From NCBI GenBank assembly GCA_947174685.1, contig CAMWJY010000033.1, forward strand, positions 1 through 7,659: a stretch of 7,659 nt of DNA. Reading direction: 5' to 3'. How positions within the stretch are numbered: position 1 is the first letter of the stretch; each line of letters begins with the position of its first letter. Made by a program: the position numbers and the translations under genes. Below, in pieces: positions 1-7,307 of this stretch. The stretch is from an uncultured Mollicutes bacterium. Its GTDB lineage: Bacteria; Bacillota_I; Bacilli_A; Acholeplasmatales; Anaeroplasmataceae. The notes beneath the pieces are model-generated. The model did not search any database and was not told where the DNA came from. It saw only the letters and a list, made by a program, of their open reading frames with translations.

Positions 1-791
1 ATCGTGATCATAGAAAAATAACAATTATTGATGGCAGAATTGCATATTGTGGTGGAGATAATTATGCTGATGAATATATTCACGAAAAAGAACGCTTTGG
101 CTTTTGGCGTGATAATTGTGGAAAATATGAAGGTGAAGCTGTAGCCAGCTTTACTGCAATGTTTATTGAAATGTGGTATATGTCTACAAAGAAAATTTTG
201 AAGCTAGAGGATTATTACACCAAATCAGAAATATCAAGAAATTCTAGCTTTGTTATTCCTTTTGGAGATGGACCATCAAATCAAGTAAATTATAGCTATG
301 ATGTATTCCGGGCACTAATTACAAGTGCTGATAAAACTCTTTATATTTCGACACCTTATCTAGTTATAGATAATGGAATATTAGAAGCTATTGTATTAGC
401 CGCTAAGAGTGGTGTAGATGTAAGAATCCTGATGCCAGGAATTCCTGATAAAAAGTCTGCATTCTATTTAGCAAGATCTCATTATAGAGATATATTAAAT
501 GCTGGAGGTAAAATCTATGAGTTTACCAAAGGCTTTAATCATGCTAAAAATATTATTGTAGATAATAAATATGCATTTATTGGAACAGTAAATATGGATT
601 ATCGAAGTATGTTCCTACACTATGAATGTGGTGCAGTAATTGCCTTAGATGATGAAATAAAGCATATGCAAGAGGATTATCTAAAGGCGTGTGAAGAGAG
701 CCATTTGGTAACCTATGAGGAATGGAAGAAGCGCCCATGGTGGCAAAGAGTCATTTCTTACTTCTTATATTTATTTGCTCCACTATTTTAA
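1..791 (+). CDS. cls: Cardiolipin synthase (phospholipase D superfamily), 5'-truncated
   Basis: The reading frame is open from base 3 to the TAA at 789-791 and gives 262 residues, about half of a usual 480-510 residue cardiolipin synthase; the N-terminal membrane segments lie outside the window. Both halves of the phospholipase D active site are visible. The first HKD motif is at residues 3-10 (HRKITIID, H3, K5, D10), followed by a GGDNYADEY segment typical of bacterial Cls. The second is at residues 180-187 (HAKNIIVD), followed by GTVN in place of the common GSxN. Also present are the STPYL and GVDVRILMPG stretches found between the motifs in Cls proteins, and an aromatic, hydrophobic C-terminus ending LFAPLF. 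Members of the family join two phosphatidylglycerol molecules, or related phospholipid donors, into cardiolipin plus glycerol at the cytoplasmic membrane. An ATG at 159 is internal, because HKD1 lies upstream of it. A hairpin follows the stop, so this is the end of its transcript. Confidence 0.92.
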   Translation, partial: RDHRKITIIDGRIAYCGGDNYADEYIHEKERFGFWRDNCGKYEGEAVASFTAMFIEMWYMSTKKILKLEDYYTKSEISRNSSFVIPFGDGPSNQVNYSYDVFRALITSADKTLYISTPYLVIDNGILEAIVLAAKSGVDVRILMPGIPDKKSAFYLARSHYRDILNAGGKIYEFTKGFNHAKNIIVDNKYAFIGTVNMDYRSMFLHYECGAVIALDDEIKHMQEDYLKACEESHLVTYEEWKKRPWWQRVISYFLYLFAPLF

Positions 792-802
792 TATTAAAAC
801 AA

Positions 803-839
803 AAAAGGGTTGTGTACTATATGGATCACAGCCTTTTTC
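803..839 (+). terminator. Rho-independent terminator after the cls gene
   Basis: The arms at 803-814 and 827-838 form a 12-bp stem with two G-T wobbles around a 12-nt loop. The 3' arm ends in TTTTT, which supplies the U-tract. It begins 12 nt after the cls stop codon. The A-run on the 5' arm gives a shorter T-tract on the other strand, so weak bidirectional action is possible. Confidence 0.8.
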
Positions 840-846
840 AATTGCC

Positions 847-932
847 GAAAAAAACCAAAATGAAATATAGAAAAAAACCAAAATGAGATACAGAAAAAAA
901 CCAAAATGAAATACAGAAAAAAACCAAAATGA
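847..932. repeat. Array of four A-rich direct repeats, 23-bp period, upstream of the ATPase promoter
   Basis: Units start at 847, 870, 893 and 916, exactly 23 bp apart; the fourth is incomplete. Each unit has G, seven A, CC, then AAAATGA, followed by a short variable tail (AATATA, GATACA or AATACA). The core GAAAAAAACCAAAATG is identical in all four copies. The array ends 3 bp before the -35 box of the next promoter. There are no unique spacers, so it is not a CRISPR array. An iteron-like operator, a curved A-tract or UP-type promoter element, or a site bound by the ATPase itself are possible roles; none is shown by the sequence. Confidence 0.9.
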
Positions 933-935
933 ATA

Positions 936-964
936 TTGATTTTGTATTCGTTTTAGAGTACAAT
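936..964 (+). promoter_or_regulatory. Predicted sigma-A promoter of the AAA/DUF4143 ATPase gene
   Basis: The -35 box TTGATT (936-941) and the -10 box TACAAT (959-964) are separated by exactly 17 bp. The expected start point is near 971, which would give a leader of only about 11 nt before the ATG at 982. The A-rich repeats lie directly upstream, where an UP element or activator site would be. Confidence 0.65.
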
Positions 965-970
965 AGTATT

Positions 971-975
971 AGGTG
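971..975 (+). promoter_or_regulatory. Ribosome binding site that sets the ATPase start at 982
   Basis: AGGTG lies 6 nt before the ATG at 982, a normal spacing. The GTG at 973-975 is part of this same site, so it cannot have it as its own ribosome binding site; the ATG is therefore preferred. Confidence 0.65.
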
Positions 976-981
976 ATAACA

Positions 982-2268
982 ATGAACAAAAAGTATTATC
1001 CTAGAATTACAGATTCAATTCTAGATTTAAAGCTTAGAGCTTTTGGGGCTATTCACATAGTAGGACCTAAATGGTGTGGAAAAACTACAACTGCTGAACA
1101 AAAAACTAAGAGTAGTCTGAAACTTCAAAGAATTCCGGATAAGGAAGCTATTATAAAAACTGCAGAAATCACACCAGAAGTACTTTTAGAAGGAGATCAA
1201 CCTAGGTTAATTGATGAATGCCAGGATGCTCCCACTTTATGGGATGCTGTTCGTAGCTACTGCGATGAAAATCAAGGAAAAGGTCATTTTATAATGACTG
1301 GCTCAACCTCAAAAAAAGTAACAACATCACATACAGGAACTGGCAGAATTTCTAGATTGAAAATGTACCCTATGAGTCTTTATGAATCTAAAGAATCTAA
1401 CGGATCTGTTTCACTTGCTAAATTGTTTGATGGTATTGAGACACTTGAAAAGGGCTGTACTTCAAATATGTCTGTAGATGATATTATATTTGCTGCTTGT
1501 CGAGGGGGTTGGCCTGAAAGTGTTATGATGGATGATAAAGAAGCTCAACTGCTTATTGCAAAGGATTATTTTGAACAAATTTATGAGGTCGATATGTTTA
1601 AAGTAGATAAAACAAAACGAAATAAATCTACTATGAAAGCCATATTAAAGTCTTATGCACGAAACATTTCTACTTTAGCTAAAAAAACAAATATAATCTC
1701 TGATGTAACTTCATCTAATAAAATTACAGAACCCACTTTAGATGATTACATTGATGTTTTAGAGAGATTATTCATTGTTGAAGATTTATATGGATGGTGT
1801 CCATCTATTCGATCTGCAAGTGCAATTAGAAGTGGAAGGAAAAGAGAGTTTGTAGACCCTTCTATAGCAGTGGCAGCTCTTGGAGCTTCTCCAAGCAAAT
1901 TAAGAGTAGATTTAAAGACTTTTGGCTTTATTTTTGAAACGTTATGTATACGAGACTTAAGAGTTTATTCTAGTAAAATGAAGGGAGAATTATCTTATTA
2001 TCACGATAAATTTGGATTAGAATGTGATGCTGTTTTATTTTTAGAAGATGATAGATATGCTTTAATTGAATTCAAATTGGGTGGTAGTGATATAGAAGAA
2101 GGAGCCAAGCATCTTTGTGAAATAGAAAGACTTATTCAAGAACACAACCAAAAAAAAGAGACTTTTCAAAGACTACCTGATCTAAAAATTGTTATTACGG
2201 GAACACAGCATGGATATAAAAGAGAAGATGGTGTATATGTAATCCCGATAGGATGTTTAAAAGATTAA
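982..2268 (+). CDS. AAA-type ATPase with C-terminal DUF4143 domain
   Basis: The protein has 428 residues from the ATG at 982, a typical size for the AAA_14/DUF4143 family. The N-terminal P-loop domain shows a Walker A motif at residues 28-35 (GPKWCGKT), a Walker B motif around 74-79 (PRLIDE) and a sensor-like strand at about 102-108 (HFIMTGS). The RGGWPES segment that usually follows is also present. The middle part (IS-TLAKKTNIISDV, then the LDDYIDVLERLFIVEDL stretch) fits the winged-helix region of these proteins. The C-terminal part, with REFVDPSIA, FGFIFETLCIRDL, ECDAV and LIEFKLGG, matches DUF4143, which resembles PD-(D/E)XK nucleases. The physiological role of the family is not settled, and none is assigned here. 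The gene stands alone, with its own repeats, promoter and terminator, and no signal peptide or membrane segment, so it should be cytoplasmic. An in-frame GTG at 973 would add three residues but overlaps the ribosome binding site. Confidence 0.9.
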   Translation: MNKKYYPRITDSILDLKLRAFGAIHIVGPKWCGKTTTAEQKTKSSLKLQRIPDKEAIIKTAEITPEVLLEGDQPRLIDECQDAPTLWDAVRSYCDENQGKGHFIMTGSTSKKVTTSHTGTGRISRLKMYPMSLYESKESNGSVSLAKLFDGIETLEKGCTSNMSVDDIIFAACRGGWPESVMMDDKEAQLLIAKDYFEQIYEVDMFKVDKTKRNKSTMKAILKSYARNISTLAKKTNIISDVTSSNKITEPTLDDYIDVLERLFIVEDLYGWCPSIRSASAIRSGRKREFVDPSIAVAALGASPSKLRVDLKTFGFIFETLCIRDLRVYSSKMKGELSYYHDKFGLECDAVLFLEDDRYALIEFKLGGSDIEEGAKHLCEIERLIQEHNQKKETFQRLPDLKIVITGTQHGYKREDGVYVIPIGCLKD

Positions 2269-2283
2269 TATTTTAAGGATAAG

Positions 2284-2323
2284 AAAAAGGTTGCAATTCT
2301 TTTAAAATTAGCAACCCTTTTTA
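2284..2323. terminator. Terminator between the convergent ATPase and pectate lyase genes, probably bidirectional
   Basis: AAAAAGGTTGC (2284-2294) pairs with GCAACC (2311-2316) and TTTTT (2318-2322), with one bulged C at 2317. A short AATT/AATT pairing is possible inside the loop. The stem has a T-run on the plus strand and, because of the AAAAA on the 5' arm, also on the minus strand. It sits 15 nt after the ATPase stop and 45 nt after the pectate lyase stop, so one hairpin can serve both transcripts. Confidence 0.8.
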
Positions 2324-2368
2324 ATTGTATTAAACTATTGTGTTTAGAACTTGATTATACATTTTGAA

Positions 2369-5300
2369 TTAATCTACATATTCGATAACAATCATATAAA
2401 TATTTAATCCAGAACCTTTAGAGGTTGCAGCATAGCTTCCTGCAGCCATATTGGCATATGTATAACTTACAATGCTTCCACCCGAAGGAGCTCCAGTTGC
2501 ATCTTGAGAAATCAATCCATCTGCAGTGTATAATGCTATATAACGTAGATCGTCCTTGCTTCCGGGATTAGCATAGTAAATTGTTATGTTTGCTTTTTTA
2601 GTAGTCGTAAAGGCAATACTTAAATCTGTATAATTACCTCCACCACCAACGCTAACATATTTACTTAATTTTGTTCCATTTACTGTATTGCTTGCTTCTG
2701 CAACTTTTATGTCTTTAGAGGAATTTCCTTTTTGTAGGGTAGCCCCTGTAGAAGTTGTAATAGTGGTAACTGTACCAGTTGCTAAGGAATCGAATGTTAT
2801 AGTTATCTTGTTTGTAGATGGATTTTCACTTACCTCTTCCCATTTAGCATATAGAGTAACGTTTTGTGTTAATGCTGCTCCTGCAACAGCCTTACTGCTT
2901 TCTTCATAAGTATTCTTTGTATACCAGCCTTTAAATGTCCAACCAGTTTCTGTTAGAACAGGTAATGGATTAGGTAAAGCAGAAGTATTATTCACTTTTG
3001 CAGGTGTCGTTCCATGTGCACTTACATAAGTAATGGAATATTCTCCAGATGGTGTAGGATCTGGAGTTTCACTAGAAGTTATATTGCTCTTTAGAACACC
3101 AGAATAGGTTTTACAATGTTCTGGAACATCGTTAGGACTTAATAAGTTTTTAACCTTTGAAGCTTGCTTAGCTGAATCATAATAGAACAATGTGGAATTT
3201 GTATCAAAATCACTATAATCTGTTGAACCATCTGGCATACAAGTATTTGTAACTGATGCTGTTCTGGAAGTGACAGTGTTTCCAGATTTATAGGAGCTAC
3301 CACTACTTAATTTGACACCATCATAAACATTATTATATGCTTTTATTGCACCATTACTTTGTGTTTCATAAGGATTTTGTCCAGCCTCGTAATAACAATT
3401 TTCAACGAGAGCGTAACAATTAGCACGGATAGAATTACTATATCCAGTAGACTTATAATAGTAATTATTATACATATGAATGTTAGTTTGACGTACTAGA
3501 GGCAAACGAGAACCACAATTATTATAATAATTATGATGTAAAGTAATATTATATTGTAATGCTGAATCACTAGAGCCAATTAAATTTGTTTTATGTGTTT
3601 TATTATATTGTACATAGCTGATAGTTACATTATGGCAATACTTAACATCACTAGAACCGTCGCCATCCTTCTTATCGTTTTCATAGCAAACATCCCAGTT
3701 ATTTACACCTATATCGAAGGTACAGTTGTGAACCCAATAATTTCCGTAATCCTTATCAGTATTAGAACCTCCTTCAAATCCAACAGCATCCTCTGTATAA
3801 TTATAGAAGCGAAGATTCTTGATTTCGATAGAATTACATCTCTTGAATGCAAAGCCCCATTGGAAGATAGCTGCGTCAGTTCCGATTCCTTCAATAGTAA
3901 TGTTATATGCTTTTGAAACATCTAGCATATTGTAGTAAGAATCATATTCATAAGCTCCTGTTTTACTATCTGCCTTTTTATTTCTTAAAACCTGATTTGT
4001 TAAACCGTTTAGCTTTGTAATTCCATTAGCTTCATCAGTGGACATAGAATTTATGCCTTTAGAAATAATATCCTCTGCATTCAGCTTAGAATAGTTTCCA
4101 GAAGAACTTTCATCCCAATTGGTTTTGTCATTTACATAGTTAAATGCTGCTTCTAGATTATTTTGACGAGTAGATGTATTTCCTTCTCCATGTTCCTTGA
4201 AATTCCACTGAGTCGTTTGAATTTCACCTAAAATACGAATATCTAAAGCGTAAGATTCCTTTGTACACGCTTGAATGATTTTTACTAATCCAGTGTATTC
4301 TTTACCACCTATTGTCGCTTTTACAGTATTTTTGGTTGCATCTGTAACATAAACAACAACTGCATTAGATTTAAGCGTTCCATCATTCTTGTAAGCTCCG
4401 ATTCCTGTTGTATTATTGAAATGCGCATATCCAGAACGATCGTCTGATGAAACCTCACATGCTATAGTTTTTGTTTTTCCAGAAACGTCAATTTTTACTT
4501 GATAAGAGCCTTCAGGTAAGCCTATAATATCACAACGAATTTTATTATTTTGTTCACGAATTAATTGTTTATCTACAGACTTCCAAGAAGAATCAGTAGC
4601 TAATTTATACTGTACAGAATAGTCTGATAGACTTGCTCCTGTAACAGGAGCAGCTTCAAAGAATAACCCCTCATTATAGCCACTATATTTTGTAATTTCA
4701 ATTGGAGCATCCTGTAAGCTTACAAATCCTGCAACTAACTCAATGCTATCTGTTATAGGTGTATTGAAGTTAAATTTAGTATTATCTAAATACCAACCTG
4801 TAAAAGTATATCCAGATTTTGTTGGAGCTTCTGGTTCAGGTACTTTGTTTCCGTTTTCTACTTTAGTGGTTGTTTTGGTTCCATCCACGTTGAATGTTAC
4901 AGTAAATTCTTCAACAAAATACGCATAAATAGTAGTGTTTGAAGTAATCTTAGTATTAAAGTTAAATGCCACTAAAGTATTTTCATTTGTTGACCATCCT
5001 TTAAATATCCAACCCGCCTTAGTAGGATTAGAAGGGATAGCAACAGTAGAATTATACTCTACGGTTTCCTCACTTAATTTAGTGTTTCCATCCATAAATG
5101 TAACTGTAAAGGTTTGAATATCAAAATGTGCGTATAATGTAATATCACTGGTTATCTTCGTTGTGTTATCAAAAGCCACATAAGTAGTGTTGCTTGTTGA
5201 CCAACCCTTGAAAGTGTGTCCTGTTTTAGAAGGAGCAGTAGGAAGCGTTACAGTAGAATTATACTCTACTGTAGACTTTTGATATTCAGCAGAATCCTTG

Positions 5301-7291
5301 ATAAATGTAACAGTATATGAGATAACATCAAAGAAAGCATATAGAGTAAGATCCTTTGTCACCTTTGTTGTGCTATCAAAAGCAGTATAAGAAGTACTAC
5401 TTGTTGACCAACCCTTGAAGGTGTGTCCTGTTTTTGTTGGAGTCTCAGGAAGAGTAATAGAGGAATTATACTCTAGGGTGTCTGACTTTATAGTTGAACC
5501 TTCATTTATAAATGTTACTGTAAAGGAATTAATAGTATAATAAGCATAAAGTGTAAGATCTTTTGTAACTGGTGTATTCTTTTGGAATTCCACAAATTCA
5601 TCTTGTTTAGTAGACCAACCTTTGAAAGTATATCCTATTTTAGAAGGGTCAGTAGGGAATTCAATCATGGAATTATAATCCACTTTATTTTCGGATGAGG
5701 TTGAACCATCTATAAGAATTACAGTATAAGATAAAATGGTATAACTACCATAAAGAGTAGTATCCTTAGTAATCTTAGTTGTAACATCAAATGCATTTGT
5801 ATAGTTTTTGTCTGTATACCAAGCTTTAATCTCATATCCTTCCTTTGTTGGAAGCTCTACAGTATCTATGGTAAAATTGTGATTTACTTGTGTTTGTGTT
5901 TGTTGACCATCTACAATTAAAGTCAAGGTATGAGTAGCAACTTCTTCAAACTTTGCATATAGCGTTATATTTTCAGTGATTTTGGTTGAAAAATCAAATG
6001 AAGTTTTGCATTCCTCATCTACACACCATTCTATAAAAATGTAACCTGCTAGACTTGGTGCTTTTGGTGCATCAGTAGAAGTATTAATTGATACGGTTTG
6101 AGTTGTATAGGTTTCATTATTACATTTGTAAGTAATACTATATGTGATAATTTCATAATACGCATATAATGTGAGGTCGTTTGTAACTAGATTTGAAAAG
6201 TCATAGGAATCATACTCATCCTTTTTAGTTGACCACCCTTTAAATGTATATCCGTTTTTACTTGGTGCAGTAATTTCTGAAACAGCAGAATTCTTTTCAA
6301 CCGTCTTGGAATCAAGAGTAGTCTCTCCGTCTTTAAATGTTACAGTAACAGAATTTGGAGTCACTGTATTTTTAGTATAGAATGCATAAAGCGTAGTATC
6401 TTGAGCAACTTTGGATTCAAAATCAAATTGTACAAATTCATCTTTATTAGAGGACCATCCTTTAAAGCTATATCCTTCTTTAGAAGGTGCATTCACTGCA
6501 GTTATGGTAGAATTTTTTTCAATTGTCTTAGACTCAAGAGTAGTCTCTCCATCCTTGAAGGTTACAACAACTGTATCAGGAGTTACAACATTTTTAGTAT
6601 AGAAAGCATAAAGTGAGGTATTTTCTGTAAGCTTTGTGTCAAAGTTAAATTCCACAAATTCATCCTTTTTAGTTGACCACCCTTTAAAGCTATATCCATC
6701 TTTAGAAGGTGCAGTAACTGATGAAACAGCTGTATTTTCTTGAATTTCTTTTGTTTCAATCACTGTATCTCCATCCATAAAGGAAATGGTTATTTTTAAA
6801 AATGCAGGCTCTTCAAAAAATGCATATAGGGTTACATCTTCATGAATTGGAGAGGTAAAGTCAAATGGCACATAAGAATCTTTGCTAGAAGACCATCCTT
6901 TAAAAGGTCCAGCACCTGTCATTTGTGGATCTCCTGGATTATTCAAGGTTTTTCCATCCAAGACCTTTTCTGTCTTTAGGGTAGAGGTACCATTCATTAA
7001 TGTAATGGTATATAATTTAGTCCATTCTGCCCAGAAGTCTTTATCTTCAGTCACGGCGTAAGGAAAGGTAACTATTTCAGTATGCTGGTTATCAAAATAC
7101 CAAGCAGTTAGTTCATACCCTTCCTTTGTACTCCCTAAAATATTTTTATTAGGTATTACGTCGTTAGGACTATATAATATTTCCGTAATTGTACCCTCGT
7201 CATGATAGGTAATTTTATATGTAGCTTCTGTTTTACAAGAAACTAGAATTAAACAAAAAATAAACGCTATAGCTGCAAAAAATTTTTTCAT
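2369..7291 (-). CDS. Surface-anchored family 1 pectate lyase lipoprotein with a long repeat stalk
   Basis: The 1640-residue product starts with a lipoprotein signal peptide: MKK, a hydrophobic core and lipobox LVSC with Cys19. It should therefore be tethered to the outer face of the membrane. Residues 24-858 are about twelve Listeria-Bacteroides-type (Flg_new) repeats, most with a KGWS or AWY core and an LYAFY-like end. A beta-rich linker (about 860-950) leads to the catalytic domain (about 955-1400), which shows polysaccharide lyase family 1 hallmarks. These are WVHNCTFD (1186-1193), the acidic pair D1211 and D1215 that fits two calcium ligands, D1168 as a possible third, HKTNLIGSSDS with K1234, ITLHHNYYNN, and RLPLVR (1262-1267), whose R1262 matches the catalytic base of PelC. 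Such enzymes cleave polygalacturonate by calcium-dependent beta-elimination. A thirteenth repeat (about 1416-1486) and an unassigned C-terminal domain (about 1493-1640) follow. GGGAA-type Shine-Dalgarno (AAGGG) lies 8 nt before the ATG. The function is confident; the exact subfamily is not. Confidence 0.9.
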   Translation of the reverse strand: MKKFFAAIAFIFCLILVSCKTEATYKITYHDEGTITEILYSPNDVIPNKNILGSTKEGYELTAWYFDNQHTEIVTFPYAVTEDKDFWAEWTKLYTITLMNGTSTLKTEKVLDGKTLNNPGDPQMTGAGPFKGWSSSKDSYVPFDFTSPIHEDVTLYAFFEEPAFLKITISFMDGDTVIETKEIQENTAVSSVTAPSKDGYSFKGWSTKKDEFVEFNFDTKLTENTSLYAFYTKNVVTPDTVVVTFKDGETTLESKTIEKNSTITAVNAPSKEGYSFKGWSSNKDEFVQFDFESKVAQDTTLYAFYTKNTVTPNSVTVTFKDGETTLDSKTVEKNSAVSEITAPSKNGYTFKGWSTKKDEYDSYDFSNLVTNDLTLYAYYEIITYSITYKCNNETYTTQTVSINTSTDAPKAPSLAGYIFIEWCVDEECKTSFDFSTKITENITLYAKFEEVATHTLTLIVDGQQTQTQVNHNFTIDTVELPTKEGYEIKAWYTDKNYTNAFDVTTKITKDTTLYGSYTILSYTVILIDGSTSSENKVDYNSMIEFPTDPSKIGYTFKGWSTKQDEFVEFQKNTPVTKDLTLYAYYTINSFTVTFINEGSTIKSDTLEYNSSITLPETPTKTGHTFKGWSTSSTSYTAFDSTTKVTKDLTLYAFFDVISYTVTFIKDSAEYQKSTVEYNSTVTLPTAPSKTGHTFKGWSTSNTTYVAFDNTTKITSDITLYAHFDIQTFTVTFMDGNTKLSEETVEYNSTVAIPSNPTKAGWIFKGWSTNENTLVAFNFNTKITSNTTIYAYFVEEFTVTFNVDGTKTTTKVENGNKVPEPEAPTKSGYTFTGWYLDNTKFNFNTPITDSIELVAGFVSLQDAPIEITKYSGYNEGLFFEAAPVTGASLSDYSVQYKLATDSSWKSVDKQLIREQNNKIRCDIIGLPEGSYQVKIDVSGKTKTIACEVSSDDRSGYAHFNNTTGIGAYKNDGTLKSNAVVVYVTDATKNTVKATIGGKEYTGLVKIIQACTKESYALDIRILGEIQTTQWNFKEHGEGNTSTRQNNLEAAFNYVNDKTNWDESSSGNYSKLNAEDIISKGINSMSTDEANGITKLNGLTNQVLRNKKADSKTGAYEYDSYYNMLDVSKAYNITIEGIGTDAAIFQWGFAFKRCNSIEIKNLRFYNYTEDAVGFEGGSNTDKDYGNYWVHNCTFDIGVNNWDVCYENDKKDGDGSSDVKYCHNVTISYVQYNKTHKTNLIGSSDSALQYNITLHHNYYNNCGSRLPLVRQTNIHMYNNYYYKSTGYSNSIRANCYALVENCYYEAGQNPYETQSNGAIKAYNNVYDGVKLSSGSSYKSGNTVTSRTASVTNTCMPDGSTDYSDFDTNSTLFYYDSAKQASKVKNLLSPNDVPEHCKTYSGVLKSNITSSETPDPTPSGEYSITYVSAHGTTPAKVNNTSALPNPLPVLTETGWTFKGWYTKNTYEESSKAVAGAALTQNVTLYAKWEEVSENPSTNKITITFDSLATGTVTTITTSTGATLQKGNSSKDIKVAEASNTVNGTKLSKYVSVGGGGNYTDLSIAFTTTKKANITIYYANPGSKDDLRYIALYTADGLISQDATGAPSGGSIVSYTYANMAAGSYAATSKGSGLNIYMIVIEYVD
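2372..2815 (-). other. C-terminal beta-rich domain of the pectate lyase, family not assigned
   Basis: Residues about 1493-1640 begin ITITFDSLATGT and contain alternating beta-strand-like segments: GGGGNYTDLSIAF, KKANITIYYANPGS, RYIALYTADG and, at the end, LNIYMIVIEYVD. The layout resembles the carbohydrate-binding-like C-terminal domains found on many pectate lyases of gut bacteria. Pectin binding is plausible but is inferred from position only. Confidence 0.5.
2834..3046 (-). repeat. Thirteenth Listeria-Bacteroides-type repeat, after the lyase domain
   Basis: Residues about 1416-1486 run from YSITYVSAHG through FKGWYTKNTYEE to VTLYAKWEE. The module has the same layout as the N-terminal stalk units but with the GWYT-type core. 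It is preceded by a short Pro/Ser/Thr linker (SSETPDPTPSGE) and separates the lyase from the C-terminal domain. Confidence 0.8.
3092..4429 (-). other. Pectate lyase catalytic domain (polysaccharide lyase family 1), residues about 955-1400
   Basis: This is the parallel beta-helix part of the large lipoprotein. The opening, with ALDIRILGEI and later ITIEGIG, matches the strands that precede the helix core in family 1 enzymes. The region 1035-1115 is a longer insertion than in the short secreted Pel enzymes. The putative catalytic R1262, K1234 and acidic residues D1168, D1211 and D1215 are all in the expected order, so the domain should be active. Domain edges are estimates. Confidence 0.85.
4718..7222 (-). 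repeat. Twelve tandem Listeria-Bacteroides-type repeat modules in the pectate lyase stalk
   Basis: These modules cover residues 24-858, each about 65-75 residues, starting near residues 24, 93, 164, 239, 313, 382, 453, 520, 588, 657, 726 and 795. Two flavours can be seen. One has a GYxFKGWS core followed by a KDE- or Ser/Thr-rich turn (modules 3-5 and 8-11, plus the more divergent 2). The other has an AWY, EWC or GWY core (modules 1, 6, 7 and 12). Modules 3-5 share DGETTL/SKTxEKN wording, and modules 8-11 share (E/D)YNS before the core, which suggests two separate rounds of local duplication. These beta-grasp-like modules usually act as spacers or adhesion units in surface proteins. Confidence 0.88.
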
Positions 7292-7299
7292 AAAATCAT

Positions 7300-7304
7300 C
7301 CCTT
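7300..7304 (-). promoter_or_regulatory. Ribosome binding site of the pectate lyase gene
   Basis: On the minus strand AAGGG precedes the ATG at 7291-7289 by 8 nt, which confirms this start. The predicted signal peptide directly after the ATG agrees with it. Confidence 0.8.
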
Positions 7305-7307
7305 CGT

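Noticed and set aside
159..791. Complete small phospholipase D protein starting at the ATG at 159
   Set aside because: The same frame is open from base 3 and contains the first HKD motif upstream of 159, so the ATG is internal to a longer cardiolipin synthase.
847..932. Possible CRISPR array
   Set aside because: The units follow each other at 23 bp with no unique spacers, are mostly adenine and have no cas genes nearby.
973..981. GTG start for the ATPase, adding three residues
   Set aside because: The GTG lies inside the AGGTG ribosome binding site of the ATG at 982 and has no such site of its own at a workable distance.
3593..3921. Short open frames on both strands within the pectate lyase catalytic region
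   Set aside because: They overlap the well-supported lyase domain in other frames, lack ribosome binding sites and show no recognisable protein features.
4743..5117. Plus-strand open frames opposite the stalk repeats, and similar ones at 6401-6616 and 2688-2909
   Set aside because: They recur because the repeat modules recur on the opposite strand. They have no start signals and are antisense shadows of the lipoprotein gene.
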